Source: Amyloporia xantha (taxonomy: Eukaryota; Basidiomycota; Agaricomycetes; Polyporales; Adustoporiaceae). From it: a DNA stretch of 64,000 nt. Shown here one piece after another: positions 50,701 through 63,844 of this stretch; the stretch's first letter is position 1; each line of letters starts with the position of its first letter. The stretch covers positions 62,001 through 126,000 of the forward strand of contig JAYKKR010000017.1 in the NCBI GenBank assembly GCA_036971615.1, written 5' to 3'. The position numbers and the translations under genes are program-made. The notes under the pieces were generated by a model, which ran no database searches, was not told where the DNA came from, and was given only the letters and a program-made list of their open reading frames with translations.

Positions 50701-51361
50701 CTCCATACGCATAGCGTCGAGCATGTGCCGTAAGAATTCATGCGCGTCCTGCTGCCGGAAATCCAAGTATTGGTCGAACTTCCGGCCCATAGTGAATAGC
50801 AGCTCTCTGCGCCGGCATCGTCAGTCGTCCCTCTCCAAGCACAGATCATGTATGCGGTGTGGCTGGATCATGGAGGGAAACAGAATCGTGCACTCACTTG
50901 GGGCTCATGTTCTCTCTGCGACGGCTTTGCTGGATGTCCCATGCCTTACACATGACGTCAATGAAGACGTCTCCGAGAGGCATGCCCTCGACTTTCGAAT
51001 GCTCATATTCGCCCGCGAGGCCATGTCCGTTCGTGAGCTGCGGGGATCGGCGTGCAACAATCGACGTTCCGAACGTATTCTGGACGGACTGCGGAAGGGG
51101 CTCGAAGTACACGAGATTATGCAGGAGCTCCGTAGCCATCAGCTGTACAATAGGCGGGGTGATCCGCCAATTCAGAAACCGGAAAGAGCATGAACGTGAG
51201 CCGCTGATGCCACTTACCCCCTGTAGCGTAGAATTCATGAAGCAGGTGTTTCCATGGTTGATCAAGCCCGGGGGCAGATTGGCGTCCTTCTCTTCCTCTT
51301 CGCGCTGTTTGCGTGCTTTGTACAGCTCCTGCGCCGTCGGCTGGCCCTTCTTCTTCATCAT
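47784..51361 (-). CDS. Ubiquitin carboxyl-terminal hydrolase (USP family, Usp16/45-like)
   Basis: Seen: MMKKKGQPTAQELYKARKQ, then the Cys box NLPPGLINHGNTCFMNSTLQ, LMATELLHNLVYFEPLPQ, LLFTMGRKFDQYLDFRQQDA with the QQDAHE box, and VCEKCKKVSLTYEEFNDLSL. A very long low-complexity insertion follows inside the catalytic domain (Lys/Glu/Asp-rich and Ser/Pro-rich, about 48.4-50.3 kb). The core resumes with ILVVHLKRFHQTSKTPAV and the His box GGHYVAYTAL, ending ICMYERV. Known: a thiol protease that removes ubiquitin. Between the finger-like CxxC at CEKCKK and a second pair (GCRRCWK near 49.24 kb) a zinc site may form. The start is uncertain: the frame is open to an ATG at 51578-51580, which would add a hydrophobic leader (TGLHFVIHVCLLIDRRPFAL). 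Confidence 0.88.
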
Positions 51362-51854
51362 GGTGGATAGAATAAATAGCGCGAATGGCCTGCGGTCTAT
51401 AAGTAGGCAGACGTGGATTACGAAGTGGAGGCCTGTGGACGTCGATGTCGGCGCCGCAGCTAAGCCAGAGCACAGAGAAGGCCCAAGAAAGTCGAGACAC
51501 CGGTACCGGATGAGATCCCTGCCTGAGACTGGGGATGTGAGAGCTCGCGGTGGCTCTCTCCCTCGGCGCCGAGTGATCACCTTATGTCAGACTCTGGTAA
51601 GAACAGCGTCCAATTGTAACGCGGAGAATTAGAGCGCAGATTATCGATAATGGGGGTAAACTTGTACGACGACCGGGGGGACGCAGTGTAAAGTATTCGA
51701 TATCTAGGAACACAGATGGAACAGCGCGCAGCGGTCCGGATGACGCCGGCAATGTACTACACTATGACTGTTCCGTGCCGCAGGCACAGTACTGCGGGGA
51801 AGGTCGACCGTTCCACGTCTGCATCGACACGTAGTATTGATACACCAACGGTTC

Positions 51855-53579
51855 TTACATTTTTGTCAGCAGCTCTTCCAATTTCTTCAATACAACCGTA
51901 TTCTCCTCGTCGCTGCCCAACCGTGATTCGGAGACACCCCGCACACCCCATCTCACTCCCGCGATACCTCACAACCACGCCTTCCTCCTCTGCCAGCGTC
52001 TTGTAGATCCGTTGTGCGCGCGTGTTGTCCGGCCGGCCGCTACCGCCCCTCTCCAGGACAGGGACCATTACGAAATTTGCGTGGTTCCCACCGATCACGG
52101 CGCCTAGTCCGAGCGGTGCAAGTCTCGGTAGCGCCTCCAGTAATGCCCCACGCTGCGAGACGAGCTGCGTGATTTTTGAGTTCATAGTCGCGACTGCGGG
52201 TGGGGAAAGAGCAGACAGCGCTAGGGATGCCGTCGGCGCGGAGATGTTGTATGGCGCTTTCGTGTTCATGAGGATCTGGATAAGCGCGGGGTGTGCAAAC
52301 GCCATACCCAGGCTGAGAACCCCATGTAAGAAAAAAATCTGTTTAGAACCACAGCATCTGACACTCACCGGATGGCCGCAAGCCCAAAGCTCTTGCTAAG
52401 CGTCTGCATTACGCACAGGTTCGCGAACTCCTTGACCAGCGAAACGGCGCTTGCCTCAGCACCGGCGAAATCAATGTAGGCCTCATCCACAACGACAACG
52501 CCTTTGAACTTTTCATATTCGAGCAGCTCCCGGAGCGCGGTCAGCGAAATAAGAGTACCCGTTGGATTACCGGGCGAACATAGCATGATCAATTTGATCG
52601 ACGGATCCACATCTACCGCTTTCTTTATCTAATTTAAGACGTCGTCAGCACACATCGAAGGAAAAATGGATGAGGGCAAGTCGCGGACAGTCCATCCAAA
52701 GTTATCACAGGTTTGGTATTCGCTCTATCACGCCTTACGGAGAGTAGACCCCGGCGTCCAGCAGACAGCGTTAACACGGATGATGTTAGCGAGTTACTGC
52801 ATTCAAGCGGCATCCCACCAGTCCATGCAAATCATACAGGTGACACCCCAGGAAAAACATCGCGGTGAGGGGGGGGATTTGTCAAGCCCAGTCTGATTAG
52901 GAGGACAGTGAAGCATTTTGAGCACCACTTCGAGATGAACCTCGCAATAACTGTGGGAGGATCGCGAGCCACGGAGAAGGAAAGTGCCTCACACCTCCGC
53001 TACCCTCAGGGAGAACCTGCCCCTCTCGCCTCCCTCGCCATGCTCGCCACCGAGTTCCAGCGGGACCTTCACAACTCCGACGTCGTTCACCTGCGCGCAC
53101 ACGGCATACATCCCGTACGTCGGCGGGGTGGTCAGGATCTTCTCCCGCCCGGGCGCGACGCACACCCGCATCAGGAGGTCGATCACCTCGTCCGAGCCCA
53201 CGCCGAGGAAGACATAGTCCGGGCTGGGGAGCCCGCGCATCGAGGCGAGTCGCTCGCGGATGGGGTCGTTCCGCGGTGACGGGTAGCGGTGCAGGTCGAG
53301 CGCGAGGGTGGACTGGAGCTCGGGTTCCAGGTCGGGCACGCCGGGCTGCTTGGCGTCGCCGTTCAGGTGGGGAATGGAGTGTCCGAGTGCATTCTCGTTG
53401 GCGTCGAGGAGGATCCCTTCTGAGTAGTCGTCTCGGGCGCAGCGGTAAGGGTGCAAGGCGAGGATGTTCGGCCGGATGACCTGCTCGATGTCGAAATGCG
53501 CCGGCGAAGTGGGATATAGAGCGGGGTCAAGGCCGAGGATGGTCATGGCGTAGCTAGGAATTACTGTCCTGTGATTCAC
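51855..53579 (-). CDS. HIS5: Histidinol-phosphate aminotransferase, with a +1 frameshift near the C-terminus
   Basis: Seen: start MNHRTVIPSYAMTILGLDPA; FDIEQVIRPNILALHPYRCA, EGILLDANENALGHSIP, YVFLGVGSDEVIDLLMRVC; intron 52994-52629 (366 nt, long for the window); IKLIMLCSPGNPTGTLISL, VVVVDEAYIDFAG, and the PLP-lysine motif QTLSKSFGLAAIR. The end should read LRITVG then SDEENTVVLKKLEELLTKM and stop TAA at 51855-51857. The genome has GGG (51916-51918, read as CCC on the plus strand) where GG would keep the frame, so as written the frame runs on to a stop at 51757. Known: PLP enzyme of histidine synthesis converting imidazole-acetol phosphate to histidinol phosphate. A TGACTC box lies upstream. 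Confidence 0.9.
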
Positions 53580-53630
53580 GATGACTTGGTCGTAAAGGAA
53601 GGAGAGGATGGTGAACTTCCGTCTCAGACA

Positions 53631-53636
53631 TGACTC
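53631..53636. promoter_or_regulatory. TGACTC (Gcn4/Cpc1-type) box upstream of HIS5
   Basis: TGACTC lies 52-57 bp before the HIS5 start codon, in the 257-bp spacer shared with the divergent CIA1 gene. Known: fungal histidine genes are classic targets of Gcn4/CPC1 under amino acid starvation. Six-base match only. Confidence 0.5.
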
Positions 53637-53836
53637 GGAGGTGTGGGACAGATGGGATTTGTCGGGTAATTTAATAGCAATCCTATTGCAAGTCCCTTTT
53701 ATGACAAGACAAAATATCTTTGGAAACCCAAGATTGGACTTGTTGTGCCGATCGACGCAAGAGATAAGATAAGATTGACTTGTTTTGCCTCGAATCTGAT
53801 GACTCTGCTCGGCGCGACGCTTCCAAATTGACGGCC

Positions 53837-55191
53837 ATGGAGGAGGACCTTCCTGCTCGCATCGAGCTCATCGCTCAACTCGAAGGCGGGCATCACAGCT
53901 ATTTTATCATCGAGAGCCGTGCTAACGATCACTGCAGGGCATGATGACCGCGCCTGGCACGTCGCATGGAACCCAACGAGGCCCATTCTCGCGTCGTGTT
54001 CAGCGGACAAGACAGTCCGGCTGTACAACTATCACAGCACGTCTCCATCAGGCACCGAAGACAAGACAGAAACCCCATCCGTAGCCTTCACCCATAACAC
54101 AACGATTCCTACCGGTCACACCAAGACTGTGCGCGCAATTGCCTGGTCTCCGTCGGGGAAGACACTCGCGACTGCCTCTTTTGACTCTAACATCGGTATA
54201 TGGGCGCAAGAGGAAGATGAGGAAGATGGCGAAGGCGAAGGAACGGGGACAAGAGGAGAGTGGGAATGCATGAGCTTACTCGAGGGGCACGAGACGGAAT
54301 GCAAGAGTGTCGCATATTCCAGCTCGGGCACTCTACTGGCCAGCTGCAGCAGAGACAAAACTGTGTGGGTGTGGGAAGGTGCGTGCGTTGGCATTGTAGT
54401 GTATGACACTGGTTGTCTTATTTTTACCCAGTCCACCCCGATTCTGACTTCGAGTGCATGGGCGTGCTCATGGAGCATACCCAAGACGTGAAGTGTGTCG
54501 CCTGGCATCCAACGGAGGAGGTCAGTCTATCTCATCCCTCCCTTCTTTCAAACTTCTTTCATTTTTCCTCCACGCTCACCACACGCCCTACATCAGCGTA
54601 GATCCTCGCGTCCGCCTCCTACGACGACATGATAAAGCTATACATCGACGATCCTTCAGAAGACTGGTTCTGCTTCCAGACTCTCGGCGGACACGGATCT
54701 ACAGTGTGGGCACTCGCATTCTCGCCTGACGGTCGCTTCCTCGCATCAGGTTCGGACGACACGACCGTACGCATATGGGAGCGCCTACAGGAGCACAAGT
54801 GGGAATGCGTAGCAGTACTGGAGGGGCATGAGCAGGCTGTGTATTCTGTGAGTTGGGGAAAAGGAAAAGAAGTTGGCGAGAACAGTCTTGGGTGGCTAGC
54901 GACCACGGGCGGAGATGGGACACTCTTCGTTCGGGAGATGAGCGTAAGTCTTGAGTATGCCATCATCTTTCCGCTTCCACAGCTGATTTTGTACGGTTGC
55001 AGGTAACCTCACCGTCGATACCAGGCGAGAAGAGTACAATCGCCAACAAGTTGATTGCTCGACTCCCGTCGGCGCACGAGGTCTCCGACGTTAACAGCCT
55101 CGTGTGGTGTCCGCGCTCCGGATTCGAAGATGTCTTCGCCACAGCGGGTGATGATGGACTCGTGAAAGTGTGGAGGGTATGTCCAAGCTAA
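53837..55191 (+). CDS. CIA1: Cytosolic Fe-S cluster assembly WD40 protein Cia1/CIAO1
   Basis: Seen: MEEDLPARIELIAQLEG joined across a GC-AG intron (53886-53937) to HDDRAWHVAWNPTRPILASC. WD40 blades follow: GHTKTVRAIAWSPSGKTLAT, GHETECKSVAYSSSGTLLAS, EHTQDVKCVAWHPTEE, GHGSTVWALAFSPDGRFLAS, GHEQAVYSVSW and SDVNSLVWCPRSGFEDVFAT, making a seven-blade propeller. The frame ends VKVWRVCPS at 55189-55191. Known: Cia1 is part of the CIA targeting complex that inserts Fe-S clusters into cytosolic and nuclear proteins; MutY-type glycosylases are among its usual client class, and a MUTYH homologue is encoded 34 kb away. It shares a 257-bp divergent promoter with HIS5. Confidence 0.93.
53886..53937 (+). 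other. CIA1: GC-AG intron 1 of CIA1
   Basis: No GT donor is available at this junction. Splicing after GAAG at 53885 with a GC donor gives a 52-nt intron with a textbook branch site (GCTAAC, 14 nt before the end) and acceptor TGCAG. It joins ...QLEG to HDDRAWHVAW, the conserved first blade. Confidence 0.75.
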
Positions 55192-58282
<3,091 letters not shown>

Positions 58283-59741
58283 TCATGAACTGTGTTGCAT
58301 TCTTGCAATGTCTCCGTGCCCTCAACCGATGTACAAACATATCAGTGTATATGGATCAGATGTGTCGCAATCAGATCTTATGCATTTATTTGAGCCTACA
58401 TACTAAGTGCAATCACCTCACAATCTGCGATGTCACAGCCTTCACACAAACACAGATTCTACTCAGGAATATTTACGTATCGCGAATAATCACCCTTCTT
58501 ACTGATCGGACCGAATAGCACGTTCTTGGGCGCTTGCTTCACTGCCACACTTTGCAATCTCGTTGTTGAGGCCTGGCTCAAATGCCATGGCCAGCTTTCC
58601 GCTTATTGATGAGATGGAATTCCGAAACCGCAGTGTCGGGACTAAGCACGACTGACTGTAGTCTTCTGCATGTATATGAATGTCTCTCCCAACCGCTACT
58701 TCTACCACTGGCAAGCCGTACCGGTTGCTTGCCCCCCTTGACTGAAGAGTACATATTCAAATAGTCCCGTACGCCACTTGTCGAGCGGGCTGCGCTGCCT
58801 GTATTCAACTAGTTCAACGCTCCACATCAGTATTTTTAGTCACGATCTCTCGGTAAGACATGCTACGATCAAGGATTTTGACACGTCTCGTATAATTGAC
58901 ATGTCTTCATTATCTGAATGTCTAGGCCCTTTTCACCCACTGTCGATTGCGTGCGATCTATGCGCGTCACGGAGTAGAACGCTATTCGAATGTTCTTGAG
59001 CCTGGTACGTAGTATCTCATCTTTTGAAGACTGTATTGACTGAATTTAAGGGGACAGGCCGACTACCCTTCATATCGTGCAGCCATAGCTCAACAAGATG
59101 CTATCTGATCGCGCTATTTTTAAGTTAGCAGCCCTCATTTTCTACTCGTGCTTTTTTGCTGAACATCGAACTCATCGTTCATCACATATTTGCAAATTGA
59201 AGTTCCGTTTCAGCCACCGCGCGTGCTCGAAATTTCTAGACCACATCGTAATCATCCTTGCAGGCACTTCAATGCGTTGAACGAGCTTTGAAACTTGACG
59301 AACACACAACTCTACTTGTCACTGACTGTCAGTGCCTGGTTGTCCTGGAGCAGTGGCCGCACTCTGAAGTCATGTACAAGCTTCTGCGCTTGCCAAACTT
59401 CACTGCGTTGCGCACAATCCTCATATTCTATTCGACATACTCCCCGGAGAGCACTTCTTCTCCATACAAGGAGTTTGTTCGGTAGAGTGTATTTTCTTTC
59501 TAAATGGTGCCGCCAGGAAGCTAGGAGCATCTATAGCTACCGACGCACAGATAGCAGCAACTTATCATCCGCATTCCGATTTTTATCTCTACAGCATTCA
59601 CCTGGATCGTGAGAGAGCTTTGGAACTCTCCCGACAAAATAAGGGCCTTGACGAAATACCCTCCCCCCAATGCCCTAGGCCTCGCTCAGGAGAGTCATCG
59701 TACAACTTGTTTCATCCATCATTCAAGTTTCACCCGTCACG
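58283..59741. other. Gene-poor stretch 3' of the beta-glucosidase gene
   Basis: Scattered short frames. One at 59258-59485 (+) reads protein-like (LLRLPNFTALRTILIFYSTY) and might be an exon of the tentative gene to its right, but no start or splice chain is convincing. Nothing else supported. Confidence 0.3.
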
Positions 59742-60451
59742 ATGCGGAGCTTCAAGCGCTTTATCCGCCGGGCGCCATTCTATCCGTCACAATGGATCAC
59801 ATTCAGTCTCTCCGACGAACACGTACTTGAAAATTTTGCCGCCCTGCTAGACTCAAGAGTATTTTCGATTCTATTACTCGACGATCTAAGTCCAGGATTA
59901 TTCGCCCGGATGTGCCGGACTTACAAATGACGCCTGCTTTTCCATCCGAGTCCATGGCTCGGAGTATGGCGAAACGTCACTAGACCTTTGCCATGTGAAG
60001 CCATTCGATGATAGATGCTGGAATATGGATGTAGCGGAGGAGGACATGTTCAATCCCGAGAGAGATCGGTGGTTCAGGTACTATACCACCGCTGAGGTTT
60101 ATATCCGACATGAAGACGTCACTAACAGGAGATCAGTGTCCACGCATCGCCGCGGCTCTCATCTGGTACGTTTTACTGTACTCACATGTCTTGCAAATGC
60201 ACAAACTCACTAAGTTATAGTTCACTTCACCGGATGATCATCTGTTTGAGGATTTCTTATGAGTTACATCGCCACATCCACAGTATCACATAGTTGATGA
60301 CCGGAACTCCTTGCTACCGAGAGCCAATGCATCTCGTAATGTCCAATTTGACTATACTAAGATGGGTAATTATACGACGCTTCTGGCAGATCTCGAGAAA
60401 CGAGCGCCGGTTCGACTTGTGCCCACATTAGTCCGCGAGACGATGATTTAA
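59742..60451 (+). CDS. Tentative hypothetical gene (C-terminal exons)
   Basis: Not recognised. Seen: an open stretch from about 59896 to 60170 with GSEYGETSLDLCHVKPFDDR and DMFNPERDRWFRYYTTAEVY, ending at a good donor (GTACGT). Joining it to 60284, after CCACAG, gives a 113-nt intron and an in-phase exon YHIVDDRNSLLPRANASRN to a TAA at 60449-60451. Reading through the shorter alternative acceptor at 60220 hits a TGA at 60260-60262. The upstream exon is unclear: a frame from ATG 59742 (MRSFKRFIRRAPFYPSQW) is a candidate but needs a 37-nt intron. Could be a real small gene or a decayed one. No family assigned. Confidence 0.35.
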
Positions 60452-60660
60452 GGTCAAATTTGAAGAAATGGTGCTTAATAATGTCCTAAGCATAGATATG
60501 TATATACACGGGTCAACCGAGATAATTTCTAAACGGGAGAATATCCTATGATACAGTAACAATTCCAGCAGTATAGATATACAATCAAATAATCAGTCAC
60601 GGTCAAGAAATAAGTCACATCCAGCTCATCGACCACCAATTATGGTAGACATGGTCCAGG

Positions 60661-61569
60661 TCAGGCTTGGTTGCCACAGTCAATCTCCCTGAGATGACGA
60701 GCCAAAGTGTCCGCCCTCGCAAACGAGGTACCGCATCGCGGGCAGGCCTGCCTCAGGGTCCCCAGATGAACCTCGGCAACGTGCTTGCCAAAGTTCTCGT
60801 AGTTCATGTCCTCACCGCGACGACGACAGGTAGGATCCCAGCGGCACGAACCTCGGTTTCTGTTGGACCATTGTTTGTCCGGAGTGTTGAAGTGATAGTC
60901 TTTGAGGTGGCGAATAATGCCGGCAGGGGTCGTATCGTCAAGTACAGCGCCGCACTGACCGCCGTCCCACGAGCAGGGCATCCGAGTATTATTTCCCGGC
61001 TGCGTCGTCACGGGGGGCCGGGCGGCGTGCATCCCACCTCCAGGGGGCGCTGTTGCGAGAGGTGTCTGGTACTGATAATGGGAGGCTCTATAGAATATAG
61101 CACTAATTCAATATTGGATCATATGCCCCAATATGCGGCTTACGCGCTGCCCGGTACTTGGAAGTGTCCTGTCGCATGAGCTCCGGGCTGCTGGTATTGT
61201 CCTTGCTGGGGAAATCTATGTAGATACCGTCACAGACTGGCTCTACTAGCAATACTAGCTGCTACTTACGGATAAGTACCGTTACCACCTGGTTGCTGGT
61301 AACGATGATCGTGAGTGTGTGCAGGGTTCGCGACACCGCTAGAAGTACGGTATGTGAGGCTGGAGATGTCCCCACTAACGAAGACGAACTCACCGATTGC
61401 CAGACTGTGCGATACTGGCAGAGGAGGGCGGAGCCTGAGGACGCGTCTGAGTTTGAGGCATGCGGTTCCAGTTCGCCAAGGACGAGTCGGAGCTGCGAAT
61501 GGGTCTGGGGTGCCCGTTCTCGCCGCCGTTGTTGGAGTTCTGGAAGGGGTGGGAGCCGGGGTAAGACAT
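60661..61569 (-). CDS. C2H2 zinc-finger protein (copy 1 of a neighbouring pair)
   Basis: Seen: start MSYPGSHPFQNSNNGGENGH and a Gln/Pro/Ser-rich N-terminus over four short exons (SGNRGVANPAHTHDH, YPFPQQGQYQQPGAHATG, SHYQYQTPLATAPPGGGM), joined by introns of about 50-80 nt. The C-terminal part carries fingers: MPCSWDGGQCGAVLDD with IIRHLKDYH, CRWDPTC with FGKHVAEVHL, and CPRCGTSFARADTLARHLRE ending DCGNQA. The first two fingers have long Cys-Cys spacing, a known style in expanded Agaricomycete C2H2 families; the third is classical C-x2-C-x12-H. Inference: a nucleic-acid-binding regulator; target unknown. Its paralogue lies at 63845-64000 on the same strand. Confidence 0.8.
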
Positions 61570-63844
61570 TCTGGATGAGGTGAAGATTCACGAAGTCAGC
61601 ACTCACCCTTTTAACTGGTCCGTACTTTGGCTAGCAGTTCCATTGGTGCAGGCGTGCTTGTATTTTCGCCACATTTGCTGTGTCAGGCCTGCTCATGGAT
61701 GTGGATCATGAATGGACGTCTTGGAACCTGGTCGCTGACGGCATGACTCTGTTAAAAATTTTCAGACACTCATCAACAATGTCCGAAACGACCAAACTAT
61801 TATTGATTAGGATTATGGGACCGTCCGGAAGTGACACAGCGAACATTACCCACGTGGAAGCGCTCTGTGTGAGATCACATAATTGTCAATCTTCATACTG
61901 CTGACCACTGAGGTTCACGAGTGTAGGGCACATCGGCACATACAGATTGACAGGAGACACTAGAGAGGCACGTAACAATCCTCAAGGCAGGGGTCTTGGG
62001 CGGCAGTCAACCAGTGCTGCACAGCCTTGGATCATGGGCGAGAAGGAAAGCATGGTTCAACGTCACTGTAACAGAGCCCGGCTGCGCATGACTCTGCATA
62101 TGATTGGCATGTGTAATAGGCGAAAAAGCTGGCCAGTTCTACTCACCTCCGACAAAAACATAAGCATTCGAATGATATTCTTAGGAACGCAACGTCGTCA
62201 GCTCGGTCTGTCCACCCCGTTCTTGGGGCGGTGGAGCTTCAAAGCATGAATTGCATGCGTGAACGCTCACTGGCGGACATAGTACAGTCTGCCGCTTTGG
62301 ACCGAACGGTCTTGACGAATGGCTAGTCAAACACACAGATTCACCTCCTCGCAGATCGCAGCTGCCGATCACGTCTGAAACGGATGCAAGCGTGGCTCGA
62401 AAGTCTCGCGGATCACTAGAGAGAAGATTAAAATGTGATTGCTCATGGCAACTAGGAACGTAACGGCATCCGACGAGCGATAGGATCAGCATCATCACAC
62501 CGACAGGCACGCTTCCGGTTCGCCTTTCGCCGAGGAGACTTGAGCTACATTGTATATGACCTACCGACTCAATTCCACAGGCTACTTCCGTGCCAGCAGG
62601 GTGGCTGTTTGAGTTGTTTGGAAAATCCAACGGACGCAAAAGTGCGCTCCGGTGGATGAACTCTCTCCAAATGTTCAACTTACCGATATTGATCCGATCT
62701 AAAGTACAAGGCTGAGGCCCGAGGGGTTGCGGATGGCTGGCGGATGAGACAGTCAATTTGGTACCACTATTCGGAATTACTGGCGGCAAGCTGTGAGACA
62801 AGGTAGCGGCCGACGCTTCGGTATAGCCACGACATGAAATACACAGCACCCGGGCACACAAGGTATTCCAGTTTCGTAGAGCAATTGTTAGGAATGTACT
62901 GCCGCACCTCGTCAACATTGCAGTTGAATTATGGGCCGTATGCTGGCTTACCAGTGGCTGCGTATGTTGGCTGTACTTTTGCAAGCCGCGTGTGCCGGCG
63001 CGTGGGAAGAACAGAGCACGTGACTGCGTGACCGTGATTTCCGATGTTTGCGGAATAGGAAATAGACCCGGCTCTCGACCTGCTATCATTGTGCTCTGCA
63101 CACCGCATATGCAGGGCGGAACAGCTTGCACTACAGACTATCTCCAGCACGGAGATACACAGCGTCCGAGCTCACAAATCCTGAATATGCCGGCATGAAC
63201 ACCAACGGCCACCACTACCCCGCGACACCTGACTAGGACGTCGTACCGGCAACACTTGCGAAGATAGCCAGCGACGTGCGCAGCTGCGGGGAACTTCCCG
63301 TTCCCCATGCACTGTCCGCAACAAAGAAATTCCTTGCGATCGATTGCGTCAAGAGCTTCACGGTCAGGCATGTGTTTCGATGTCTGACACCTCCATTGCT
63401 TTCTTTCAGGACCCGTGTCGTGTTTACGGCTGCGATTCGTTGAAGGTTGCCGACTGTCCCTCGATGCAGGGAAGCAGTGCGCGGCATAGCTCGCTGTGTA
63501 CGTCAATCCATTGTACAGACGTGATGCCCTTAATGAAATCAGCAGTGTGGTACATGACAGACAATGCACCATGGAACTACTGTGCCATGAATACATTTGC
63601 GCTCCGTTGAGGTTACATGTTATCAATAAACGAACTCACACAATTCCATCCTTCACATCAGTCAAAGAGGCAATACATTAGCTATAGCAGCACCAGCTCC
63701 TGCACAGGATGAGCGGCGCCGAGAACACGGATCAACGACGAAATTGAGGCCACACCGAGATCTACGCCAGGAGGATCCTTCATATCAGAGCCAAAGTTTA
63801 CAGACCAGTGATCGGCGTACCAGATTGCTTAAGCCCGCAGCTCG
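61570..63844. other. Spacer between the two zinc-finger genes
   Basis: 2.3 kb with no recognised gene. It holds an unusually long minus-strand open frame, 62181-63131 (316 codons), with Ser/Pro/Cys-rich, motif-free composition. It may be chance or an orphan gene. No repeats or RNA genes seen. Confidence 0.35.

Noticed and set aside
60221..60262. In-frame TGA read as a nonsense mutation in a pseudogene
   Set aside because: A 113-nt intron from 60171 to 60283 removes it and keeps phase, so a pseudogene is not required.
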